Shown one piece after another: positions 35,047 to 42,688 of a stretch of 64,000 nucleotides of DNA; position 1 is the first letter of the stretch; each line of letters starts with the position of its first letter. This stretch comes from Gimesia chilikensis (GTDB lineage Bacteria > Planctomycetota > Planctomycetia > Planctomycetales > Planctomycetaceae). The position numbers and the translations under genes were made by a program. The notes beneath the pieces are model-generated. The model saw nothing but the letters and a program-made list of their open reading frames with translations, was not told the DNA's origin and ran no database searches. The stretch covers positions 124,001 to 188,000 of the forward strand of contig NZ_VTSR01000007.1 in assembly GCF_008329715.1 (NCBI RefSeq), read 5' to 3'.

Positions 35047-35466
35047 TTACAGAGCAACAACCTGATCCGCTTCGCAGTGGGAACCGGCTGGTTCCTGAAG
35101 CGCAGGTTGCCCATTTGGAATGGGGAACCGGGGCATTTCGAGAATGCTGACGTCACCCAGATCGACTTCTTCCCGAATGTAACGGAGAACGTCATTCGGA
35201 TCAGTATTGCCGCAGGTGAAGACGTCGAGAGCGATTAAGCCCAGGTCGGCGTAACAGTGGGCTGAGCAGTGGCTTTCATCAAGAAGGCACATCGCGGTGA
35301 AGCCCGGTGCTGAATTATGACCAAAGTGATATCGTACCTGTGAGATCACAGTAGCACCAGCACGGGTAGCTCCACGTGCCATGGCTTCCAGAATCAGTTG
35401 GTCGTTTAGACAAATGTCCCGCGAGACATTACGACAATCAATGAGAAGATGTCTTCCTTTATGCAA
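35047..35466 (-). CDS. speD: S-adenosylmethionine decarboxylase proenzyme (SpeD, class 1B/SpeH type)
   Basis: 139 residues from TTG 35466, selected because GGAGGG lies 8 bases ahead; the ATG at 35471 is out of frame. AdoMet decarboxylase cleaves itself at an internal Glu-Ser bond to form a pyruvoyl cofactor. The site is visible as DESHCSAHCYAD (63-74), with Ser65 as pyruvoyl donor, His70 and Cys85 (DVFTCGNTD) at the spacing of the characterised SpeH enzymes (Ser63/His68/Cys83). Length (about 125-140) fits. It supplies decarboxylated AdoMet for aminopropyl transfer. No spermidine synthase gene is in the window. Tail residues 105-139 are poorly conserved. Confidence 0.93.
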   Translation of the reverse strand: MHKGRHLLIDCRNVSRDICLNDQLILEAMARGATRAGATVISQVRYHFGHNSAPGFTAMCLLDESHCSAHCYADLGLIALDVFTCGNTDPNDVLRYIREEVDLGDVSILEMPRFPIPNGQPALQEPAGSHCEADQVVAL

Positions 35467-35567
35467 CTCATAAACCCTCCACTGAGGTGCCAGAAAAAAA
35501 CAGGCATCCGATTTTTAATGAAACTGTTCGAGACGATTTCGAATCGTAATGCCTATATCGGTACGCT

Positions 35568-35596
35568 TTTTTAAAAGTTCGAGATTATTATGTCAA
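35568..35596 (-). promoter_or_regulatory. Likely speD promoter
   Basis: On the minus strand a perfect TTGACA (complement of 35591-35596), a 17-base spacer and TAAAAA (complement of 35568-35573). Transcription would start near 35561, giving a leader of about 95 bases before the TTG start. The -10 matches 4 of 6. Confidence 0.5.
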
Positions 35597-35889
35597 AGCG
35601 AGAGAAAATACAAGAAATAAATCGATCATTTTGCGTGGAATTTACAAAAATTGAAACAAGTATTTCCCACGTCTGGAGACGGGCAGATTCCTGAGCCCAA
35701 CCCTTGGCAGGGCTGGGGGTTCCAGCCTGTCTAAAAATGCGTCAGTCGCCCCCGGAAACGGCCTGCCAGGGTAACCGGAGATGCGCAAGTTCTACACCAT
35801 GTTAGCTCCCCATCGGCCGGGAGATTGCCGGGCAAGAAAACCGAAAGTCCGGGTAGCTTTAAGTGATGATTACAGGCCAGTTTAAGAAA

Positions 35890-35922
35890 CAGGGCTGAAG
35901 CTCGCATGGAACTTCAGCCCTG
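35890..35922 (-). terminator. Rho-independent terminator of the DUF1559 gene
   Basis: CAGGGCTGAAG (35890-35900) and CTTCAGCCCTG (35912-35922) form an 11-bp perfect stem with an 11-base loop. On the minus strand it is followed by TTTCTT. It is 33 bases beyond the DUF1559 stop. Confidence 0.8.
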
Positions 35923-35954
35923 GTATAGACACTTTTGGTTTGAGAAACCGGAGC

Positions 35955-36932
35955 TTAAAACTCGCCGATGGGGTTGCCGTCGGCGATCATTCCGAGTCGC
36001 TGGAAGATCTCGTAGCTCATGTTCTCACTCAGGAAACGGACCGCACCGTCCCCCAGCAGGAAGTGGGCTCCCCCTTCATGCTTACTGGAGAAGTTGGCAA
36101 TGTGGTTTGTGGTGTTGGGGGGATGGTGCATGGCCATCATACTCATCATGGCCGGTTGACCGACATGCCCCAGAATCAGGGATGCCGGGCCTTCGGTCAT
36201 GGATGGCATACTCATCATCCCTGCCGGTCGGGTGGCGTTCGGGATGGCGGCGTACCAGGTGGAATCGGCCTCGATGATTGAGGCCGCACCCACAAACTGA
36301 TGCTGATGAGAGCGTTCCCCGGCGACAATCGTATTCGAAGTTCCGTCGATGACATCGCGAACTCTGACATTACTGTTGCGGTAGAGAATCCCTTTCTGGG
36401 CGGGGTTGCCTGGAGTCATTGTCAGGCTGCCATACCCGAAAACACCCACATAGTTCGCAGAGGACAGCTGGTAGGAGTTCGAGCCATCGGTGACCGAGAA
36501 GACGCCCTGGTTGGTGTCACTGGGGCAGCGGAAGATGGGCACAACCTGGTCAGCCAGATCGATATTGGGAGAAACGGTAGCATTCAGATTCAGGTTGAGC
36601 TGGTTATACAGCGGAGCCTGGTCCAGGAACGGGAGTAACATGACGCCCCAGGCAAAACCGGATCCTGTTTCGGAAGAAGAGGGATCACTGTTGACGACAC
36701 CTCGCGCGATGTAGCCGGGAGGATACGTGCCGTGCGTGTCGTGGTAATTGTAGAGCGCCAGGCCGATCTGCTTGAGGCTGTTTTTACAGGTGGAGCGACG
36801 AGCCGCTTCCCGGGCCTGCTGGACAGCAGGCAGGAGTAAGGCGATCAGGATCGCGATGATGGCGATGACCACCAGCAGTTCAATGAGGGTGAAGCCACGT
36901 CGATGATGGCGAGGATTCTGTGAAAAATTCAT
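35955..36932 (-). CDS. DUF1559 protein with prepilin-type N-terminus
   Basis: 325 residues from ATG 36932, preceded by AAAGG; longer readings run into an unrelated upstream segment. Residues 12-35 are a type IV pilin-like signal: RRGFTLIELLVVIAIIAILIALLLPAVQ, with the Gly-Phe cleavage and Glu5 of the mature protein, recognised by prepilin peptidase PilD. The rest is the DUF1559 domain: SLKQIGLALYNYHDTHGTYPPG, then FAWGVMLLPFLDQAPLYNQLN, and the terminal GGAHFLLGDGAVRFLSENM. Planctomycetes have dozens of these proteins, thought to be minor pilin or surface components. A terminator follows. Confidence 0.93.
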   Translation of the reverse strand: MNFSQNPRHHRRGFTLIELLVVIAIIAILIALLLPAVQQAREAARRSTCKNSLKQIGLALYNYHDTHGTYPPGYIARGVVNSDPSSSETGSGFAWGVMLLPFLDQAPLYNQLNLNLNATVSPNIDLADQVVPIFRCPSDTNQGVFSVTDGSNSYQLSSANYVGVFGYGSLTMTPGNPAQKGILYRNSNVRVRDVIDGTSNTIVAGERSHQHQFVGAASIIEADSTWYAAIPNATRPAGMMSMPSMTEGPASLILGHVGQPAMMSMMAMHHPPNTTNHIANFSSKHEGGAHFLLGDGAVRFLSENMSYEIFQRLGMIADGNPIGEF

Positions 36933-37071
36933 GGTAGGTTTACCTTTTATGTTACGTTGCATGTCGCGCAAGCGTAAACCGGATGTTGGGTGGAAAAGAG
37001 TTGCCAGCGCAGCGGATCGGGCATTTCCAATCTCTGAGTGCCTGCTGTCAAACTTGCTTAGCAAGGAGGGG

Positions 37072-37653
37072 CTAAGCCCTGGGGGGAGGGATTTCCGGTT
37101 GCTGAGACAGCGAAGTCGTCGTGTCATCAGCCACAAGCAGAGAGTCGAGCCGAGTATTGTCCGAAATGATTCGAGGAGCCAGATTTAACTGGCGGGGATC
37201 AGAGACATACCAGCCTTTGAGTTGAGAATCGCCACAGCCACAAAGACGTGAAACCTGGCATATTGAGGAATTCGACTTCTCGCCGGGGGACTCTTTGTCT
37301 GCACCGGCGGAACAGCAGCTTCGGTTGGAGGCCATGGAGTTCGTACAACAGGTGCCCTGTCCCAGCTCGGAAACCGACCGGCTTTTGTTTACACAGCAGC
37401 AGCGGGAGTTCGATTTCTGGTCCTCGGCACACCGACAGCCAGATCTTACAGACAGGCTGGGAACCACGGCGGTATTCGTGATCAGGTACCCCAGGCAGAA
37501 CAAGGTGACACAAACACCGCGCAGTACTCTTCTCAGAGAGAAAGAGGCAAACAATTCAGTATGGCAGGTGCTGCGGTGGGAAGTCACGGTAAGTACTCTT
37601 TGAATCAGAACTTGAGGTTTCTGTTCGATGGTAAGCATCCCTGCTATTACCAT
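37072..37653 (-). CDS. Cys-rich exported protein
   Basis: About 193 residues; the exact start is unclear because no ribosome site precedes ATG 37653. A hydrophobic segment (RRVLRGVCVTLFCLGYLITNTAVV) at about 42-65 resembles a signal or anchor. After it come many Cys: CRCAED, CCCVN, CCTNS, CCSAG, CQVSRLCGCGD. Small Cys-rich exported proteins of this kind are found in planctomycetes beside DUF1559 or metal-handling genes, but the role is unknown. The Cys count would allow metal binding or disulphides. The end of its reading lies 140 bases upstream of the DUF1559 start on the same strand. Confidence 0.6.
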   Translation of the reverse strand: MVIAGMLTIEQKPQVLIQRVLTVTSHRSTCHTELFASFSLRRVLRGVCVTLFCLGYLITNTAVVPSLSVRSGCRCAEDQKSNSRCCCVNKSRSVSELGQGTCCTNSMASNRSCCSAGADKESPGEKSNSSICQVSRLCGCGDSQLKGWYVSDPRQLNLAPRIISDNTRLDSLLVADDTTTSLSQQPEIPPPRA

Positions 37654-37749
37654 TGTTCAGAACTACTGGGGGTAAAAAAAGTGAATAAACACCATTTTTT
37701 TACTGATCCGCAGATTTTTCCGGCCTCCAGCTCCAAATGCTTGAGTTCT

Positions 37750-38649
37750 TTACTCGTTGGTGGAGGAAGAGTTGACCCTGTTACCAGATTGGAGCGTGTG
37801 CTGACGAATGAATTTGACGACCCGATCCGGCTCGGGATGCGTGAAGTGGTGCCCCTTTGATTTTTCCGTCCCCTCTTTGACGGAGATGATCTGAAAGTTA
37901 TTTTTACGGTATTTTTCCGGAACCCGGCTGAACATGAGCAGTGTGTTCTCATCGGGTGGAACAACCTGATCATTTTCCGAAATGATGTGTAGCACCGGGA
38001 TCTCTGCTTCAGCAATCGTTGTGATGCGGTCTACCGGGTTATTGGGCCAGTCCAGTGCTTCCTGTTCTGTCAGACCATAGGACTTGAGGCAGGCGTTCCA
38101 GCGGGCCAGCGAGCCTTCGCTCTTCCCTTTTCCACCGGGCCAGCTTTTAAAATCGCAGACAGGAGTGTCAGCATAGATACAGCTCACTTTGTCTGGATTG
38201 GCCAGGGCCCAGTTGTAAATGAAGAGTCCCCCGCGGCTCACTCCTTCTAAAGCGACTTTGGACTGCAGTCCGTGCTGCTGTGTCAGTCGCTTGTAAAATT
38301 TATTTCCGTATTCGATGGCCTGGGGGGAACCAAATAGATCCGACACATCCAGGTATGCGATATGGAAACCCTGTTTCAGGAGTTCCACATCCATTTCATA
38401 ATGGAAGTCAGGGAAGCGGGCGCGCCAGACCCAGGGGTTGCCGGGGGCGGCCTTCTCCGGAATGACGACGTAAGATTTTCGCCCTTCGGTCGGGAAATGA
38501 ACCCGCTGGAACCCATGCCACGTATCCTGTTTGCCTGACCAGTTTTGAGGCGTTTTTGAGGAGGCTTCTCCTGCAAATCCAGCAGGCAGAAAACAGGCCA
38601 CGAACAGCAAGGCGAAAAAAGTGCGAAAAATTGAAATGGAGGGAATCAT
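37750..38649 (-). CDS. Alpha/beta hydrolase, exported
   Basis: 299 residues. Residues 1-26 are a signal peptide (FRTFFALLFVACFLPAGFAG). The alpha/beta-hydrolase core contains the nucleophile elbow GVSRGG (about 139-144), an acid residue in ISENDQVVPPDEN, and a C-terminal His in KSKGHHFTHPEPD. The PWVWRARFPDFHYEMDVELLKQGFHIAYLDVSDLFGSP block looks like the N-terminal sheet of prolyl-oligopeptidase-like or sialate-esterase-type exported hydrolases. Substrate unknown; a polysaccharide ester or acyl ester is plausible. It is separate from the Cys-rich gene by about 96 bases. Confidence 0.82.
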   Translation of the reverse strand: MIPSISIFRTFFALLFVACFLPAGFAGEASSKTPQNWSGKQDTWHGFQRVHFPTEGRKSYVVIPEKAAPGNPWVWRARFPDFHYEMDVELLKQGFHIAYLDVSDLFGSPQAIEYGNKFYKRLTQQHGLQSKVALEGVSRGGLFIYNWALANPDKVSCIYADTPVCDFKSWPGGKGKSEGSLARWNACLKSYGLTEQEALDWPNNPVDRITTIAEAEIPVLHIISENDQVVPPDENTLLMFSRVPEKYRKNNFQIISVKEGTEKSKGHHFTHPEPDRVVKFIRQHTLQSGNRVNSSSTNE

Positions 38650-39010
38650 AGGCTGGCGCTCGCTCTCTGCTCAGGGAGGTAGAAATTTAAAATGGTTATC
38701 TCAAGCAAAATCAGGATGTTAGCGTTACATAAGGTTTCCGGCGATTCAGCAATTCTTCATCAACATGGATACCGGTCGTATCAGTTCTAATGACTTTGTG
38801 CCGAGTTGGGGCGCTGCCAGAGGCGCTGATGACAAACTGTCGCCACCCGAAGATTTTTCTGACATATAGTTTAGTCAATCCATGTGGAAATGGAAATTAT
38901 AAACAAGACCCGGTCGTCGGGTGATGGTCTGGAGCGGATGGAGTTCTCCACACTTTTTGAATGCCTTTCATTATATCTAGCGATAGTTCATAACAAGACG
39001 GGTTCCTGCT
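38650..39010. other. Divergent intergenic stretch, 361 bases
   Basis: It separates the hydrolase (minus) from the CheX-receiver gene (plus). AT-rich, no gene or clear repeat. A short plus-strand reading from 38884 to 39066 overlaps the next gene in another frame and is not credible. Promoters for both genes should lie here but I cannot place them. Confidence 0.4.
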
Positions 39011-39940
39011 ATGTCTTTCATTCCTGCCACCCATACAACAGAGACCTTGACCAAGCGGTTTTCTGATCCAGTCATTAATTCGGTCATTGATGTCTTTAAA
39101 TATTTTGTCGGTACCACTGCCGAGTTGGAAACGATTATCGATGTCAGCGATGCCCCCCGCCACCTGTTGAGCTCTGCGATTGAGGTGAATGGTCCAGGAA
39201 AAGGCATCGTTGTCGTCAACGTCCCAAGGGATCTCGTTTCTCGCGCTGTCGCGTTGTTAATCGATGAAACCCTGGCTGAGGATGAGCATGTTCTCACCGA
39301 CTTTGCCTGCGAATTATCGAATATGATTGCCGGTCAGGCTAAGAAAGCAGTCGATCATATGGGCTTCCAACTGGGACATCCGACTCTGATCGAAACGGAG
39401 CAGATCGATACTCTTTATCCCCCGGAAGCCGGTTCCAAGTGCGGTATATTTCAAACCGGAATCGGTGAGATTGCCGTCTATTTTGGTTTCGTGGGACAGC
39501 TGGGGGAAATTCTGGATCAGGAAGGTCCGGAAGTGGAAAAGAAACGGCTGCTGGTTGTCGATCCCGATGAGCTGAGCTGTGCCCTGTTCAAAGGGCTGTT
39601 GCATGAGCGTTACCAGGTTCAGACGGCTTCGACAGTAGAAGAAGCATTTATGGATGCTGCTTTGAATGAACCGGATCTGATTCTCCTTGAAATTGATGCG
39701 GACCATGGTCACCAGGCGGAGGCTGTTCGCCAGATCAAAGAGTCTCCACTCATGGAAAATGTAGAGATTCTGGTGGTTACCTCCAATCGTTCCACAACTG
39801 CCATTATTCAGGCATTTAACCATGGTGCCGCCGATTATATTCTGAAGACGGACTTCACAAAGCAGATTCTGATTGGCAAAATAGAACGCGCTCTGGGAAG
39901 AACACCGGTTGTCAAAGAGGTCATGGCGACTACAAAATAA
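39011..39940 (+). CDS. CheX-like domain fused to a receiver-like domain with Glu at the phospho-site
   Basis: 309 residues. Residues 10-165 resemble CheX/CheC-type phosphatases: the helix DFACELSNMIAGQAKKAV (about 97-114) has the ExxN pair used to attack phospho-aspartate. Residues 177-300 are a receiver fold: LLVVDPDELSCALF, VVTSNRS and YILKTDF are the usual positions. The phospho-acceptor Asp is replaced by Glu227 in LILLEIDADHG, so the receiver cannot be phosphorylated normally and may mimic the active form. No other chemotaxis gene is near. A terminator follows. Confidence 0.82.
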   Translation: MSFIPATHTTETLTKRFSDPVINSVIDVFKYFVGTTAELETIIDVSDAPRHLLSSAIEVNGPGKGIVVVNVPRDLVSRAVALLIDETLAEDEHVLTDFACELSNMIAGQAKKAVDHMGFQLGHPTLIETEQIDTLYPPEAGSKCGIFQTGIGEIAVYFGFVGQLGEILDQEGPEVEKKRLLVVDPDELSCALFKGLLHERYQVQTASTVEEAFMDAALNEPDLILLEIDADHGHQAEAVRQIKESPLMENVEILVVTSNRSTTAIIQAFNHGAADYILKTDFTKQILIGKIERALGRTPVVKEVMATTK

Positions 39941-39970
39941 AGATCTCCCAAAGTGGAACTTCTTTCATTC

Positions 39971-39995
39971 CCCGGTTTGATCGCCGGGTTTTTTT
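39971..39995 (+). terminator. Rho-independent terminator after the CheX-receiver gene
   Basis: CCCGG (39971-39975), an 8-base loop, CCGGG (39984-39988) and seven T. The stem is short but the T-run is perfect, and it sits 31 bases after the stop. Confidence 0.7.
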
Positions 39996-40030
39996 ATTGT
40001 CTGACCTTAATTGACAGTGAGCGGAATATC

Positions 40031-40774
40031 ATGAATCTGGAAGGAAAAGTCGCCGTCATCACCGGCTCAGCCGTTCGCATCGGACGGGCAATCGCACTGA
40101 CATTGGCTGACGCAGGCGCTGATATCTGTATTCATTATAACTCGTCGGATCAAGCCGCGCGGGATACCTGTCACGAGATAGAACAGAGGGGACGGTTGGC
40201 GATGCAGGTTTCCGCTGATCTCTCTAATCCTGTCTCGGCAGCGGAAACGGTTTTTTCAGAGGTGATGACAGAACTGGGGCGGGCAGATGTGCTTATTAAC
40301 AGTGCCTCCGTCTTTGAGAATAAGCAACTGAAGGAAGCGACCGAGGCTGACTGGGACTCCCAGCTGGATATTAATCTGAAAGCCCCCTTCTTTCTGAGTC
40401 AGAAATTTGCGGAACACCTGCCCTCTGATCGGTCAGGACACATCATTAATATCGTCGACTGGCGAGCCAATCGGGCCGGGATTGGTCACCTGCCCTACCG
40501 GATTTCCAAAGCGGGACTGGTGACGTTAACGGAGTGTCTGGCCCTGGAACTGGCTCCCGGAATTCAGGTCAATGCGATCGCCCCGGGCGCGATACTCCCT
40601 CCTCCGGGCGAAGATCGTTCCTATCTGGAGCAACGCTCAGGCGGAATTCCGCTGAAGCGGGTGGGAAATCCAGAGGAGATCTGTCGGACGGTGCTCTATC
40701 TGCTGAATTCCGAATTTGTAACTGGTGAAGTCATCTCCGTGGCCGGCGGCGAACAGCTGACAGGTGGAGCCTGA
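40031..40774 (+). CDS. SDR-family pteridine reductase-like (FolM type)
   Basis: 247 residues from ATG 40031. The NADP(H)-binding site is ITGSAVRIGRAIALTLADAG (residues 10-29), with the A/S-RIG pattern that marks pteridine reductases and FolM rather than the usual TGxxxGIG. The catalytic Tyr-x-x-x-Lys is present in PYRISKAGL. The C-terminus APGAILPPPGEDRSYLEQRSGGIPLKRVGNPEEI fits dihydromonapterin/dihydrobiopterin reductases. FolB and FolK are nearby on the same strand, which supports a pterin role. Gene symbol folM is suggested but not proven. A plain SDR is the other possibility. Confidence 0.83.
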   Translation: MNLEGKVAVITGSAVRIGRAIALTLADAGADICIHYNSSDQAARDTCHEIEQRGRLAMQVSADLSNPVSAAETVFSEVMTELGRADVLINSASVFENKQLKEATEADWDSQLDINLKAPFFLSQKFAEHLPSDRSGHIINIVDWRANRAGIGHLPYRISKAGLVTLTECLALELAPGIQVNAIAPGAILPPPGEDRSYLEQRSGGIPLKRVGNPEEICRTVLYLLNSEFVTGEVISVAGGEQLTGGA

Positions 40775-40804
40775 TCGAACTGTTCCTGTCCCGCCGCTCC
40801 GTCT

Positions 40805-42142
40805 TCAGGAAGAGTGCGCTTTGAGGACAGCCTGCCTGACAACCTGCATCGTTCGCTTTTGACGGGCGCTGATGGACTCCATGACGGTATTGAGTTTCTC
40901 CAGAGATTGATCGTAGTTCTCATAGACGGCAATCGCACGATCAGCAATCTGTTGTTGATTGACTTCGTCAATTTCAAACGTCCAGTCCGCTAATCCGATA
41001 TCGTACCACATCTGACCTTTGATGGTATCTGTGGGTTGTCGGACATAGAGTCCTGGCGTCCCGTGTGCACAGGCGATGATGGGCGAGTGGCATTCCATGC
41101 TGACCACCGCTGATGCATCCCGATAGAGTGAGCCTGCTTCGTCAGGAAGCCAGTATTGATCGTGGGCGACCACTTTTGCTTTTACATCCTCAGGCAGTGG
41201 ATCGATCACCAGTGGCTGAATGATTTCTGTCTGGTAAGTCATTTCGGGACAGACGACCGCTTTCTGACCGCTGGTGCGGACCCACTTGATTATCGCCGCG
41301 CGTAGTTTCGCATGATCAATTTCCTGATACTCTTTATTTACCGATTCAACCTTTGCGATTTTCTCTTTGGACCAGCGGGACCCCTTGTGGATTTTGTGAT
41401 ACGGGGTGTACCGCAGTCGGGGAACCGCACAGAGATACTGCCCTGGCTCCAACTGGTGCTGTTGCTGGAATGCTTTAGCTTTGGGATCGTCGGTGAGGTC
41501 GATGGCAAAGGTGGCATCCGGGGCGAAGTCCTGCTCGGGCGATGTCACCCTGGCCTCTTTCAGGTTTTTCAGCGAGCTGGTCTCTCTGGTATAAATGAAG
41601 TCAGCCCCTGAGAGCAGACGATGGAGTTCGGGGGTGACTTCGGAGACCGTCACACCATAAATTCCGTAGGGCTTGCCTGTGACTTTGTCCCAGTGGGCCA
41701 GTTCCCTGCGGGAAACCACACTCGGTCCCGAGCCATGCAGGAAAAAATCAGCCTGTTCAAAAGCCTCTTCCAATTCTGGAGAATCCAGTTTCCCATCTCG
41801 GGTGAGGCGACCTTTGACGATCTTCAGATGAGGAAATCGCTTTTGCAGCATCGGTTCGACACCCCGGTCAACACTGTTAGGCCAGAGGATGATCCGAAAA
41901 TCAGGTGCATAAACTTCGAGCAGTTTCAGAATGCCGGGAGAATGTCCAATGTCGCCGATATTGACAGTCTGCCATCCAGACCGGAGCAGCAGTGTCGGGG
42001 CATTTTCTGCCGGTTTCTTATCTTCAGCCCGGGCTGACGGCAGGGAAAATCCCAGTTGAGAGGCTCCTGCAAGAGCCAGGGATTGTGTGAGCGTCTGTTT
42101 GAGCCAGTTGCGTCGTGTGTAATTATCTGGAGTCGGTTGCAT
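40805..42142 (-). CDS. Polysaccharide pyruvyl transferase-like Tat protein
   Basis: 445 residues. A Tat signal is visible: YTRRNWLKQTLTQSLALAGASQLGFSLPSARAED (8-41). The body follows the polysaccharide pyruvyl transferase pattern: NIGDIGHSPGILKLLEVY near the start, a long Rossmann-like middle with FLHGSGPSVVSRRELAHW, and VSMECHSPIIACAHGTPGLY, the His/Gly-rich part of the glycosyltransferase-like second half. Family members add pyruvate ketals to surface polysaccharide. Export of such a transferase would be unusual because PEP is cytoplasmic, so the donor is an open point. It lies convergent to the FolM-like gene and divergent from folB. Confidence 0.78.
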   Translation of the reverse strand: MQPTPDNYTRRNWLKQTLTQSLALAGASQLGFSLPSARAEDKKPAENAPTLLLRSGWQTVNIGDIGHSPGILKLLEVYAPDFRIILWPNSVDRGVEPMLQKRFPHLKIVKGRLTRDGKLDSPELEEAFEQADFFLHGSGPSVVSRRELAHWDKVTGKPYGIYGVTVSEVTPELHRLLSGADFIYTRETSSLKNLKEARVTSPEQDFAPDATFAIDLTDDPKAKAFQQQHQLEPGQYLCAVPRLRYTPYHKIHKGSRWSKEKIAKVESVNKEYQEIDHAKLRAAIIKWVRTSGQKAVVCPEMTYQTEIIQPLVIDPLPEDVKAKVVAHDQYWLPDEAGSLYRDASAVVSMECHSPIIACAHGTPGLYVRQPTDTIKGQMWYDIGLADWTFEIDEVNQQQIADRAIAVYENYDQSLEKLNTVMESISARQKRTMQVVRQAVLKAHSS

Positions 42143-42195
42143 CAGTTCTCTGTAATCTGTTGAAGGTGTGTCGATTCGGTAGTAAGAATCAGGGA

Positions 42196-42207
42196 TTCCC
42201 GCGGGAA
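42196..42207. promoter_or_regulatory. 12-base perfect palindrome between divergent genes
   Basis: TTCCCGCGGGAA lies 54 bases from the pyruvyl-transferase start and about 113 bases from folB. It could be a repressor or activator site for either gene. Confidence 0.35.
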
Positions 42208-42319
42208 GGAACTGTTTCCTACCTGTCCAATCCTGTTCTGCGTGACTATAGTAAGCTGTAAATGCATTGTAGCTGAGATTTAATTGAAGTCTGCCCCTTT
42301 TTTAACATCGCTAAAAATT

Positions 42320-42688
42320 ATGCCCGACCAGATTCATATCGCCGACCTGTTACTACGAACCATCATCGGTATTAACGAGGAAGAACGCGAAAAAAAACAG
42401 GATGTTCTGATTAACATCACGATGGGCGTCGATCTGAAAGCAGCCGGTCATTCGGATCAGATAGCGGATGCCGTCAATTATCGTACGATTACCAAGGAGA
42501 TCATTGACCTGGTAGAGAATTCCCAGTTCCAGCTGGTTGAGGCGATGGCACATGAGGTCGCACGGATCTGTCTGGAAGATGCGCGTGTTGAATACGCAGA
42601 GGTACGGATTGAAAAACCGGGAGCTCTGCGTTTTGCCCGCTCTGTGGGAGTCAGTGTGGTACGCAGACGCGAGGATTATCAGCAGTGA
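42320..42688 (+). CDS. folB: Dihydroneopterin aldolase
   Basis: 122 residues from ATG 42320. FolB converts 7,8-dihydroneopterin to 6-hydroxymethyl-dihydropterin and glycolaldehyde. The hallmark N-terminal pattern is IHIADLLLRTIIGINEEEREKKQDVLINI, followed by NYRTITKEI, VEAMAHEVARICL and IEKPGALRFARSVGV with the conserved Lys and Glu-type residues of the active site. Length agrees with the family (about 120). Its stop overlaps the GTG start of folK by four bases (GTGA), so the two are coupled. An earlier TTG at 42284 has no ribosome site. Confidence 0.93.
   Translation: MPDQIHIADLLLRTIIGINEEEREKKQDVLINITMGVDLKAAGHSDQIADAVNYRTITKEIIDLVENSQFQLVEAMAHEVARICLEDARVEYAEVRIEKPGALRFARSVGVSVVRRREDYQQ

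Larger units (their letters stand above)
35467..35954. other. Intergenic region with AT-rich promoter part and GC-rich structured part
   Basis: No gene found. The part next to speD is AT-rich and holds a likely promoter at 35568-35596. The part from about 35690 to 35880 is GC-rich and contains several short inverted repeats, such as GGCTGG/CCAGCC (35711-35727), together with GCCGGGC and CCGGG blocks. It lies upstream of the speD promoter and so is not its leader; a separate small RNA is possible. I could not match it to tmRNA, RNase P, SRP RNA or a known riboswitch. Confidence 0.55.

Noticed and set aside
35690-35880. Known riboswitch, tmRNA, RNase P or SRP RNA
   Set aside because: GAAAGTCCGGG resembles a short RNase P block, but the remaining conserved blocks are missing; consensus cores of cobalamin, SAM and cyclic-di-GMP riboswitches do not fit either.
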